Shown here piece after piece: positions 54,041-64,000 of a stretch of 64,000 bases of DNA (position 1 is its first letter; each line of letters opens with the position of its first letter). The stretch comes from Lutraria lutraria (Eukaryota; Mollusca; Bivalvia; Venerida; Mactridae), in assembly GCA_964023205.1 (NCBI GenBank), contig OZ026847.1, forward strand, positions 33,979,913-34,043,912. The letters run 5' to 3'. The notes under the pieces are model-generated. The model was not told the DNA's origin and searched no databases. It was given only the letters and a program-made list of their open reading frames with translations. Position numbers and translations under genes: made by a program.

Positions 54041-56482
54041 TAATTGGGCATTACGCTTTAACCGTAATTAAAATAATGGAGAATATCATATTTGAACACT
54101 TTTCCCCCTGATTTTAAATGAACTTATGAGTCACCTGTAGGGTGGAGACAGGGACTGAATATATAGTCCCTGGAAAGCCGTAGAGCCTTATGAACAAATT
54201 TTATGAAACATCGTACAACGGCTGGTCTTTCTGATCTAGTACATGATCCCTTTAGTTTTGGGGCCAGTAAGTCAAAATGAAACTTCGCACATTCTAAATA
54301 AAAAAGTAACATAGGCAACACCCAATTGTCGAACGGCGTCAAGTAAACGGAAGTATCATAATTATATAATGTATTATTACTTTCACATTAATTTGACCGA
54401 CATCAACATTCAGCTATGATTATGTTTCAGTCATTAACTTCTGAATATGCATTATTCTTGTTAAGACGGGAGTAGCGAGAGTTCGATTGTTTGGTTTAAT
54501 GTTTATTCGTGTCCAGTCTGTATGCATATAATGCTTCTTCCAGCAGTGCAACTTATCTAAAATCTCACCAATGAATATCAAAGTTGTACTGTAATTATAA
54601 ATGTCATTTACATATATACTGTTAATATTTACCTTATCAAATACGAATAAAAGACAATGTGACAATATCACAATTGTTTAATAAATTTTCCATTTAATTC
54701 ACAGACGATCATCATAAAACAGCCCTGTGTTATATAACAAACACAGACTGGTTTACTGTGTTGACGTACTTCGCTATGTATATTGACACGCAGCTAACAC
54801 ATCGAAAACGCAACTACCATACAATATGCTTAAAGTTTAAATTATGTCTACATCCTGTTTTTAGAAGTGCATTAAAATCTTGCCAGGCATATACTGGACC
54901 TTCATTCGCTTTTGAATGGGATTTTCCAATTGTTAACACACAACATTGCCTCGACCATTTTAAACAAATATCTAAGCTCAGTGTGGTAGGTTGTGTTATT
55001 AAAGTACTTAAACTCTATAGCTTATGACGAAACTTGCACTAAACCAATATCCATAGACATCCAAGCTAAAATGATTACCTATTGTTCCAAACTTTTAAAG
55101 TTTTACCCGACCAAATTAAACTTTCAAATCAATTGTACAATGTATATTTAAGTGTATTCAAAGAATCAAATCTAAACAGCACATACTTCAAACGGATAAC
55201 CTGTATTAAGCACATTCTTGTTAAGTGTGGTATAAACTTCTTTATGGAAGTACTGATGGGACAAAAATGTTTACCAAATAGTTTTTGGATATGATTATGT
55301 TATCATGCCAATTTTTCATTATTTCAATATTTTAGGCCTATGTATCATGTCAACATTTGATGACAGTTCAACACTCCAAGATACGAGTCATCATGTCAGC
55401 ATGTAATCAACAGTTCATAATAACCAAAATGCCACTGATTGTTCATTGTGTAAATATTTTAGGACTGTTCATCATACCAGCGTGATAATGGCAACCTCAT
55501 ATTCATGCAATGACTGAAATGATGTAACACCTGCAAATTGAGCAATAATTTTAGTCTGCATTAATTTATTTACACATGGCATCAATTGAAATCATTTTAG
55601 AAAACACCATTTAAAACATGCTGCTCAATGGACTTGTGAAAAAGATTTGTACGATGATTAGCATGTTTCAATAGTACAAACTTATATAATTAAATAAAAT
55701 ATAGCAAATGAAAGTCTACATACACTACCTTATTTGAAAAAAATATGTTTGTTACTTTGAGTTTATGTGCTCCGGCACTATTAAGCTATGTTACGGCTCA
55801 TAAAGTGTTACAACAGCTTATAAAACGTAATGCACCAAAGTAGTGCTGCGGTGCCATAGAAAGAACACAACAACAATTTTCTCAAAATTGTACTTAGAAT
55901 TTGTTTTCGTTCGTTGATTTTTGCATCACACATTTCTGTTATTAAAATGTCATGCATTTGTATTTGAAAAACAAATCAACTTTTACTGTGATAAAGCAAT
56001 AAAATATGCTATTTAAAGTATCATGACTAAGTAACAAACTAAATCTTATTCTTAACTACTGTTGAAAACGTTTACCTTATCAAATTCAAAGGTCCAAAGG
56101 AATAACAATGCAGTTTTATAAACAAATCTTTATCAGTTAGAGAAAATGTAACTATATGGTCATACCGGCCTATTTTATCAAATGTACGGATTTACATAAC
56201 TCAACGATAGCAACAGCATATGGGGATAATGTAAGTAATTGAATATTGATTGAATGAACGCTGCTCAACAAATAGGGAACTAGTGTCATCAGCTTTTTAT
56301 GATCCCCGCAGCATATTTGCGACTTGACCTGCCGGCTTATGGAGACAGATCTCTATATTAACCCCAGAGTGCAGGTTACCAGACAGTGATAGAGATCGGT
56401 AGAGAATTCGGGCTTAGGGACTAATAGACTGTGGTGGTCGTACTGTGTCGGTTCTACAAGTCGTGGGCGGAGTTAATAATTA
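54041..56482. other. Intergenic stretch, no gene recognised
   Basis: Short plus-strand frames at 54758 and 55082 have no signal peptide, domain or splice context that would support them. Confidence 0.35.
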
Positions 56483-59041
56483 TACGATGTGTTCGATATG
56501 TAATGTGTATGGTATTATAACACGAGACCAATATGCACGATTTCACTATCATCGATACGTCTGGATAGTTCTTTCAATACATTACAATGGAATATTTAGT
56601 ACAACACAAACTTGCCACAAATCTTCATTTCAAGAGAGCCATTCGTTGACCACTGTTGAAAAAATGGTTGGAATGCGTGTTGAGAATTTTGAAGAAATTA
56701 GAGCTTACATAGAAAATTCGGTCATTCATTGAAGCAAATTTTTACTGAGTTGGGTGGAAGTTAGTGGGTCTTTAATGTATCTTCTGTGACAGTTCGTATT
56801 TGGAAAAGAGTTTTATTACTGGCACGGAGTCAATTAAACATTCTGCAAAATCAGGACGACTGCAACAGACTTGACTAATGTCTCCAAAGTCAGGGAAATG
56901 ATTTAAAGGGAAGGCAGATATACGATTCGCAATGCCATACGGGCAATGAGACTTGGGTTCATATATATGGTTTTTCAAACGCAGGAAACGGCCTGTAGTT
57001 GTCAAAGGGGCAATAGGCAAAGAATGCCATCTATGGCATATTCTTCTCACGTGACGGTAAAGCCAAACACATTTCTGTGCATAAGGGCTATTATGCCACA
57101 GATCGATAATACCGTGATGTTGTGCTTAAAAAGCTCAAGAAATATAGTCCAAATCGATGTCCAGTGACTGCATGTTTGCCTACTCCAGGATAATGCTCCG
57201 GTACATTCATCTGGCATTGTAAAACAATTTCTGAAGTCGGAGAAGGTAACCGTCTTGCCATACACCCCTTACTTTCTAGATCTTGCTCCCTGTGACTCTT
57301 TCCTTTTTCCAAAACTGAAAAGTTTTTATCTGGTTGTCGATATAAGTACAGACAAGTGCTTAGCTCGGTGTTTCTCGGTGTCTCTGAGGTATACCCAAAT
57401 CAGCCATCCGTGACGCATTTCAGGAATGTATTCACATACTGAAATTCTGTATTTCTAACCACTGGAAATACTTTAAAGGGCAACGCAATGTTGACTTTTC
57501 AAGCACTTAGTCGTGTAGAAATATTAAAGTTATGATGATTCCTGCATTTTTTTTTAAAAAATCCACCATTTAACAAAAATATTGGTGATTTAATATTGTC
57601 ATTTAGTGATTGAGCGAATCTCCTAGGGCGCCGCCATTTTGAAAGAATAGACGCATGTCGTGACGTCATATTTCACAAAGTGTAAAAGCCAGTACACCCG
57701 TTCTGCGAGCACTGTTATAAAAGATACGGCCTTAAAAGATACTGTATTGTACATGTATATTGTATTATAAATGACAATACTTTTTTACACTTATCCAAGT
57801 AAATGGTTACTAGCCGTTTGGTACAAACAATTTAACATTGCTATTCGTTTTAAATTGATACAAAAAAGATGTGATTGGTGGTGTGACAAACTTTAGTTAA
57901 TTTCGAAAATTATCATTTTTTTATGTCATACCGACGTAATAATTATTGATTGTTTAAATGTGCATGAACGCATTATATATTATGATGTTTGAACAAATAA
58001 TTATGTTGCAATTATTTTGTCTGTATAATAAAGAAAAAAAGATGAAAATACTATTGTTAGTGATATTCCATAATGGAAAATTAATAATAAACAGAAACAT
58101 TTCATGAGACCAAAATAAAACTAAGTATGAGTTTTATATGTAATTCTTAATTCGTTTTACTGATAATGTAAAATATCTGATAATGATTTAATAATTCTTT
58201 CAAATTATAGACAACTGCATGACACTATCGGTACTTGTTTATTTAGTCTACGTCACGTACCTAAAACAACAACGAAGGTCCCAATTTGCTACTATTACTC
58301 CAATTTCACATGAAACTTCAATTAACAATCAGATAAGCGGTATTTTACACATCACCCTGTCTCAGCAAGTTTTATGACACCGAAATAGGCACAGGACAAT
58401 GATATGTGGAGACAGTTGATTTCAAAAAGAAACACCGACAGACATGTGTAATATGGCAAAACCATGTGTGGTCGTGTAATCAACTGATTAGCGACTTTTC
58501 ATTGGTTGATCAATTAGAACTATGAGCTAGAACATTATTTTTCAACAGAAGTGTAAGAAGTCTATGATGCAATATTATGTCTGGTTCTTGTTGTCTTGTG
58601 ACGTAATTTTCATCAGTGTGGGAGATATTGATTTTTAAAGTGAGCGTACTGAAGGTGGAAACTAAATGTGTAGTGATTATGGATTGACAGTCTGAAAGGT
58701 AATTTAGGCAAAAGTTTAAGAAGTAACTACACATGCTTTTGGCGTTTGTTCTTTGATTATTATTAAGCATTTACGTATATAATATTCTACTTTTCCCGAA
58801 AATAATGGCAAATTTCCAGATTTTCCGTGCTTTCCCGCAAATCACACCAATGATGCTATGTATATTACCCGACAATTAAATGTGCAATACTGTTTAACTC
58901 CCAACTCAACAAACAATATAAATGTGCATACGTACACCACTTTGTATAGATGTGATAATTATAATAATCTTCAGTGATATTTTGATCTGTAAATTAATTT
59001 TTACATGTTTGTATATGTATAGATTTACGATGGAAATGGTA

Positions 59042-59220
59042 TAATAAAATACAACCAATTATAATGTTTGTCGCACTTCGTAGTGTTTGATCTTAATTCA
59101 AATAAATGAAATATTACTATAATCAGGGAGCATCCCTGATTATAGTAATACTTCATTTATTTGAATTAAGATCAAACACTACGATTTGCGACAAACATTA
59201 TAATTGGTTGTATTTTATTA
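59042..59220. repeat. Near-perfect long hairpin, 88-bp arms
   Basis: The left arm 59042-59129 and right arm 59133-59220 are inverse, with about three mismatches and a three-base loop (gca) between tccctgat-type ends. The near identity implies a recent inverted duplication. A transcript through it would form a long dsRNA stem. Confidence 0.9.
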
Positions 59221-59325
59221 CACCCCTGCTATAATTAAGTTTTCACGTCAGTATTTTACACGCAATTTATAAATATAAAACAATGTTAGTACAAGTTTAT
59301 GTCACTATAAAAATGGATTTACAAA

Positions 59326-59538
59326 GTGTCGAATGGAAAATTAGGCTTTGATTCTATTGAAGAATTTTGCGGCTGTGAAAATTGTGTTTTGGTGGATAAC
59401 GTGGAAGAATATGTTGGCTGTGATTCTAAAATACAAATGCGTGATTTCCTAAGTTTATTCCTCACAATTAAAGGCGATATCTATAATGATCAACAATTCT
59501 CTTTCACTCCCGCTTATTCGCCATATCCATGTTTGTGA
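59326..59538 (+). other. Short Cys-containing frame in the TTAA element
   Basis: The frame reads FDSIEEFCGCENCVLVDNVE and then EYVGCDSKIQ. The C-x-C-x-x-C ... C layout vaguely resembles the zinc-binding P2X7-C-terminal-like domains often found in bivalve transposons and genes. The match is short and the frame ends soon after, so this is a weak call. It could be captured gene debris. Confidence 0.3.
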
Positions 59539-59834
59539 GATATGACGTCACACATACATGTAAATCGATTGTAAATGGGTAAAATGGCGGCGCCCTGTAC
59601 TCTTTTAGATAGCCAAGTTTCTACGATATTTTCGTAAAATATCTCCAATGAGCGTATTTTAACGATCAAATGATTTATTATTTTCAGAATAATAATGAAT
59701 AATTATTTAAATGAGATTAATTCATAATTAGGGTTGCGTTGCCCTTTAAGGAGATGGAAAGTTATTTTGATAAATAAAGTCGGTTATTTTTAAAATATTA
59801 CACAATAGACATTACTTATCGAACATCCCTCGTA

Positions 59835-60727
59835 ATTCTAAACGCCTATCCAAAGGACATACGCTTTTTGACGTAGTAAGTGGAGGAATATACAGAGACT
59901 TTATTTTACATCAGCGTGTAACGAATAGCAATGCTATCAAGAGACTGTTATTTTTGAATTATCGTAACTGACTCAATTGTTTTTGTTTAATATAAAAACT
60001 ATCTCTGCAGCGATTAGACGATTGCATTGCGTTGATTTTCGGAAGTTTGGTTTTTAGTTCAGGTCAAACGTATGTTGCATTGGTCGGTGCGTAGTTATTG
60101 TTTTATTGTTTTAAACAAGAAAAGAGTAACATTTTCCCTAAAATATAAACAAAACATGAAGTACATTACGTCTGTGTCTTTCATATTTAGATATTCGTCC
60201 AAATGGTGTACAGTGTGGTTTCTGATAACTATTTTATGATCGCTTACCGTTGAAGTATTTTTCGGATTTGATTACCACCGTATCGGTAATAACCTCGAAT
60301 AGCCTTTTCACATTCTAATTGAATCAGTGCCTCCTGCTCTCAGGATAAATTTTCTGATTGCGATCGACTGAGCAAAAAGAGAAGATGCGGTTTGATTTGG
60401 GTAATTTCGTGTGCTCATTGTATCTAGTAGGAACTCTTCGGCGTTGGCCTCGAACATAATAGGCAGGCCGCCATAGTGTTGTCGTTCTCGGGTTATTTTA
60501 CGTCAAGGCTGACTCTTGGAATAAAAAAATGGAAACAACATGTTTTCTTTCAGTAGGAATTTGATGTCCATTTTATCAATCGCGAACAATAAACACTTTT
60601 GAAAGTCTGCCATTCTGAGAATGATACTTGAAAACGAATACCTTGTGTTCAAAAAGTAGTTACCGGAAACCACATAACCAAGATTTGTAATCCTACACTG
60701 ATGTACGAGGCGTAATTCACAGTGACA
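59835..60727. other. No feature recognised
   Basis: Somewhat richer in CG than its surroundings (about 60000-60500) but without an exon-like frame or repeat boundary that could be supported. Confidence 0.35.
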
Positions 60728-61012
60728 GGTTCAATTGTATCGTGTAAACAAAGCATTATCATAGATGACATTGCGTTTTGGAGTTTTAGATTATGGTCTT
60801 ACCCTTGGCGTAAAGTTAGATCATGCATAACTGGTATGTGTCATATTTTCTTAGTAAGTTTATTAGTTACGGTTCAATTGTATCGTGTAAACAAAGCATT
60901 ATCATATATGACATTGCGTTTTGGAGTTTTAGATTATGGTCTTACCCTTGGCGTAAAGTTAGATCATGCATAACTGGTATGTGTCATATTTTCTTAGTAA
61001 GTTTATTCAAAA
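60728..61012 (+). repeat. Two-copy tandem duplication, 143-bp period
   Basis: 'ggttcaattgtatcgtgtaa' and the following ~130 bases occur at 60728 and again at 60871, differing at only one or two positions (atagatg/atatatg). The duplication must be recent. The two overlapping ORFs called here are copies of each other. Confidence 0.92.
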
Positions 61013-61704
61013 GCGTACCGAAATCATAAAAAATATATACGTTTTAAATGTTAAAGTCTTATTTGTTCAGCATGTACGCTACGTGTTATTGTTGCTCTAA
61101 ATGTCATATAATTGTTATTGTTAAATGAAATCTGAATTCTGCCATTCACGTCTTACCAGTTGTCAACAAGAATATCGAAATAGGTATGTACACTGTATAT
61201 TCTCGGGCTGTGTGCATACTATTCAACTTTCTATGATAAAGGAAGCTTGACTCGCTGTGTGCTTACACTAGGAAGATATCATTGCTTTTGAACAAACGTG
61301 TTTGGGGAGCTTTTTTTCGAGTATCCCGAAAAAAGTCATACACAAAATGAGTGTTATATCTATACTTGACTTTCAGGGACGACAGATATCAAGAATCATT
61401 GCATGTCAAATATGATAAGCGTGGGCATATTTTACATGACCTATAGATCTCTTATTGCATGTATTTTGATACTTTGTGTTGAATAATCATACATTTCTAT
61501 CAGCTTTCAGTTTCAATTTTTTCTGTAAAATATGAGTATGTACTTTTCTGGTATTCTGGAGTATTCATTTTAAAAACTTGTCATAAGACATGTTTCTTCA
61601 CATTCATTATGTATTTCAGACATAATTATTTGTACGAATTTTGAGCTTCATGAACAAGATAGATATTAAACTTTAGGAAACGGAAAAAAAACATCCGAAA
61701 GAAT
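61013..61704. other. No feature recognised
   Basis: AT-rich spacer between the tandem duplication and the palindrome element. No frame or repeat could be supported. Confidence 0.35.
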
Positions 61705-62324
61705 AGAACCTCCGCCGGTTTGTTTTTGCCGCGCCGGTCTTTGGCAAATACAGCCCCCACTTTTACGCGTTTTTGAGAAACAAAAACATTATTAAATTGT
61801 AGCATTTAGTTACTTATTAAAATATTGTAAGTCCCATGTTTCTATCTTTACTAGTTTTCTTGAAAAATGCAAAGAAATACTGTCTTTGCCATGGCAAAAG
61901 GCGTTTTGCCATGGCAAATCGGTATTTTGCCATGGCAAAATGCCTTGCCATGGCCGCCATGGCCTTGCCATGGCAAAAAAATCAACACTTTTGCCATGGC
62001 AAAATTGCCATGGCAAATTTTTTTTTAATATCTAAAGAAACACTATGTAAGGGTGTGTAGGTATCATAATTAACACAATTTACATGGTTTTGATCAATAA
62101 ATATGAATTTTTAAATTTTAATTTTTGCCATGGCAAAAGTTTGCCATGGCAAAATTTCCATGGCAAAATATTGCCATGGCAAAATTTCCATGGCAAAATA
62201 TTACCATGGCAAAATTTCCATGGCAAAAAATTGCCATGGCATATTAGTCATTTAGTAAAATTAACATTGCGAAAATTAATTTCTGTACGAGATACAAAGT
62301 CAGCTGTGAGTTGGCTTAGACCAG
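61705..62324 (-). mobile_element. CCATGG-palindrome element, expanded copy
   Basis: An inverted copy of the element at 3256-3695, with ends agaacctccgccgg and ggcttagaccag. About fifteen versions of TTTTGCCATGGCAAAA lie in two clusters (61888-62015 and 62126-62240), against four in the short copy. The extra copies include variants (tttCCATGGcaaaa, attaCCATGG), so the expansion arose by internal duplication. ORFs spanning it are products of the repeat. Confidence 0.75.
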
Positions 62325-62357
62325 GGCTCGCATTTATGAGGCATCATATTTTTTTCC

Positions 62358-63347
62358 TACAATAAAAAATCTTATCATAAGATGATTGATATTTAAGCAT
62401 GCACTTATTTTATCAAAGAAAATTAATAATTTTTATTTAAAAAAAATGTTTTTAAGATATGTTGTTGCTACAGAATTTCCGGTTTTTCATTTCTCTTAAA
62501 TTCTTAAAAATAAAAAGGAAGTGTTTTCTATGACGTTCGCGTCCATGCATGTGTTTGAATTTAAGAAATAAATCAATAATTCAGCGTAATACCATTTTAT
62601 ATTCCCCTCACCATGCAATATATGTGTTAAAATTTGCAAATTTGCCATGATGTCACTGATAATGATAGCATTGTAATACCAACAATGAGTCTTATTAGTA
62701 ATTATCATATATGCAGAAGGGGCGGATCCAGGTTTTCAAACTAGGGGGCGTAATATTTGGGAACTGAATAATTGAATGCTATTTCATTAAATGAATGAAT
62801 TAATTAATGGTATTTTAATTATGTCTATATATGATCGAGAACTTTGAGGGGGCGCCCGCCATGCACACTAACTTCCCCCGTCTTACAATAAAAAATCTTA
62901 TCATAAGATTATATTGTTATTTATGCATGCACTTATTTTATCAAAGAAAATTAATAATTTTAGTTCAAAAAAATGTTTTTAAGATATGTTGTTGCTACAG
63001 AATTCCCAGTATTTCATTTCTCATAAATTCTTAAAAATAAAAAGGAAGTGTTTTCTATGACGTTCGCGTCCATGCATGTGTTTGCATTTAAGAAATAAAT
63101 CAATAATTCAGCGTAATACTATTTTATATTCCCCTCACCATGCAATGTATGTGTTAAAATTTGCAAATTTGCCATGATGTCACTGATAATGATAGCAGAA
63201 GGGGCGGATCCAGGTTTTCAAACTAGGGGGCGTAATATTTATGAACTGAATAATTGAATGCTATTTCATTGAATGAATTAATTAATGGTATTTTATGTCT
63301 ATATATGATCGAGAACTTTGAGGGGGCGCACGCTATCTTCCCCCGTC
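62358..63347 (+). repeat. Tandem duplication, ~526-bp period, with ggggcggatccagg motif
   Basis: Copy 1 (62358-62883) and copy 2 (62884-63347) share 'tacaataaaaaatcttatcataagat', 'ggaagtgttttctatgacgttcgcgtccatgcatgtgtttg', 'gaaggggcggatccaggttttcaaactagggggcg' and 'gagaactttgagggggcgc'. Copy 2 lacks about 40 bases (the 'attgtaataccaacaatgag' part). The ggggcggatccagg phrase resembles the end of widespread MITE families. Confidence 0.88.
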
Positions 63348-64000
63348 CCTTGAACCGCTAGTGCACAGTGTTATATTATCGTTTTGTAAGCTATGTCACA
63401 TGTTTCGAATATAATCCTTCAGGGAAGTTCTATCTGACTGATAGCCTGGAAAATTCCAAATTTAAGGATTTCTCCAACCAGTCATTTTAAATATCCAACC
63501 AGTAGGGAACTATTGCGAGCAGCACAAGTGACTTGTTTGTTCATTATTTTAACCAACAATACTCCTTTTCCTCGGAATACAGCATTTAACCACATATGAA
63601 CAGAGACAACATCAAAATGTCAAATGATCTGGGCATGTACACAGTCTTTATGCTAATCCAGTTACAGCCGGAACCTTAGATAATGTCCATTTAAGCTAGT
63701 AAACTTTAACACAATTGTCTATTGTAAATTTTCAATAATCCATTAACAGCTGCTTTAATGAAATCAGTCCAAACACTGTGTACATTAATGACAGGCCAAC
63801 AAACCCACAGGCATTGGCGAATAGCCTATTGCTTCGATTCATACATGCAAATTTCCTTGTCATGTCTTTAAATTTAAAAAAAATATCATGAATAAAAAAT
63901 TAATTAACTTTATCCTGCATCAGACAATTTGGGATTTTTATTCCGGAAAAGCAACTGCTACTCAGAATACAGCTTCTAATTTTAGAACAGGGGATACACT
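63348..64000. other. No gene recognised
   Basis: It contains 'aactattgcgagcagcacaagtgacttgtt' (63510-63539), related to 48726-48757, a dispersed repeat fragment. Nothing else could be supported. Confidence 0.4.

Larger units (their letters stand above)
57477..59745. mobile_element. TTAA-inserted (piggyBac-like) non-autonomous element inside the mariner
   Basis: The 2269-bp element has TIRs AGGGCAACGCAA at both ends and TTAA target duplications (57473-57476, 59746-59749). Subterminal inverted motifs (ggcgccgccattttg at 57627 and caaaatggcggcgcc-type at 59580) fit the same element. Removing it restores the mariner reading frame across NHWKYF|KEMESYF. No piggyBac transposase domain seen. Confidence 0.85.
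56485..59832 (+). mobile_element. Mariner element, transposase gene decayed and split by an insertion
   Basis: Diverged terminal repeats lie at 56485 (cgatgtgttcgatatgtaatg) and, inverted, at about 59812-59832 (cattacttatcgaacatccctcg), each next to TA. Transposase blocks in order: MVGMRVENFEEIRAYIENS (from 56665), SKVREMI/REGRYTIRNAIRAMRLGF (56887-56960), DNAPVHSSGIVKQFL (57190) and PYFLDLAPCDSFLFPKLKSF (57266), the Asp-34-Asp mariner signature region. Frameshifts and stops separate the blocks. The C-terminal codons continue only after 59749, beyond an inserted element. Without the insertion the mariner is about 1.1 kb, its usual size. Confidence 0.85.

Noticed and set aside
56445..56732. 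95-residue ORF read as a host gene
   Set aside because: Its second half is the start of the mariner transposase; the first half includes the element's terminal repeat.
61888..62245. CRISPR-like array
   Set aside because: The repeats are short palindromes without uniform unique spacers, and the sequence is eukaryotic.
61810..62365. ORFs rich in CHGK/PWQ motifs
   Set aside because: They are translations of the CCATGG palindrome array on both strands.

Overview
This window is eukaryotic, AT-rich, gene-poor animal DNA, most likely from a lophotrochozoan and probably a bivalve mollusc. That placement is inferred from the repeats: tRNA-headed SINEs, ~155-165 bp degenerate tandem arrays ending in gggccat-type palindromes or gacgga tails, and many short TIR elements. 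It is also inferred from short phase-1 exons encoding immunoglobulin-type surface receptors. Almost no long ORF is a whole gene; the host genes had to be rebuilt exon by exon from splice sites and reading phase.

Three host gene structures, all on the minus strand, can be supported. (1) Positions 11463 to 3820 hold a signal-peptide exon, seven Ig-domain exons, one fibronectin type III exon and a transmembrane exon. All junctions from exon 1 to exon 10 are phase 1. One Ig exon (8395-8667) carries an in-frame TAG where a Trp codon seems to have stood, and another Ig exon has a decayed partial duplicate next to it. The cytoplasmic 3' end lies outside the window or was not found. (2) Positions 39566 to 31223 hold a complete five-exon gene whose exon lengths add up to exactly 363 codons: signal peptide, Ig-like domain, second Cys-containing domain split over two exons, Thr/Ser-rich stalk, transmembrane helix and short tail. 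(3) Positions 27634 to 21214 hold a Cys-rich (EGF-like) exon, a transmembrane exon and then a run of alternating 34-50 nt microexons (types A and B), made by tandem duplication of a two-exon cassette. No 5' exons were found for this set, and its first exon has the same phase as the stalk/TM exon of gene 2. It could therefore be an alternative 3' end of gene 2.

The rest is dominated by mobile and repetitive DNA. From left to right: tRNA-derived SINE heads (0.46 and 0.70 kb); divergent tandem arrays (1.8-2.9 kb); an element with CCATGG palindromes (3.3-3.7 kb), with an inverted, expanded copy at 61.7-62.3 kb; a SINE and a pogo/Tigger fragment inside the Ig gene; a MITE at 12.8 kb; a 1.9 kb inverted repeat (16.8-18.7 kb) abutting a foldback satellite of 9-bp GTGAAATYG units; a tandem array at 23.3-24.1 kb; a non-autonomous hAT element with a perfect 8-bp target duplication (27.7-29.4 kb); a decayed Tc1/mariner relic (30.2-30.7 kb); two TIR elements at 32.8-33.5 and 34.4-35.1 kb; a tandem array at 39.6-41.0 kb; a 5'-truncated non-LTR retrotransposon (44.0-46.6 kb); a tandem array split by a 2.1 kb TIR element (49.6-53.2 kb); and a mariner whose transposase ORF is split by a TTAA-targeting 2.27 kb element carrying an 88-bp-arm hairpin (56.5-59.8 kb). 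Tandem duplications follow at 60.7 and 62.4-63.3 kb.

The host genes look like a small cluster of same-strand, single-pass surface receptors with exon-shuffling architecture, the kind expected of adhesion or recognition molecules. Ligands and functions cannot be read from the sequence.
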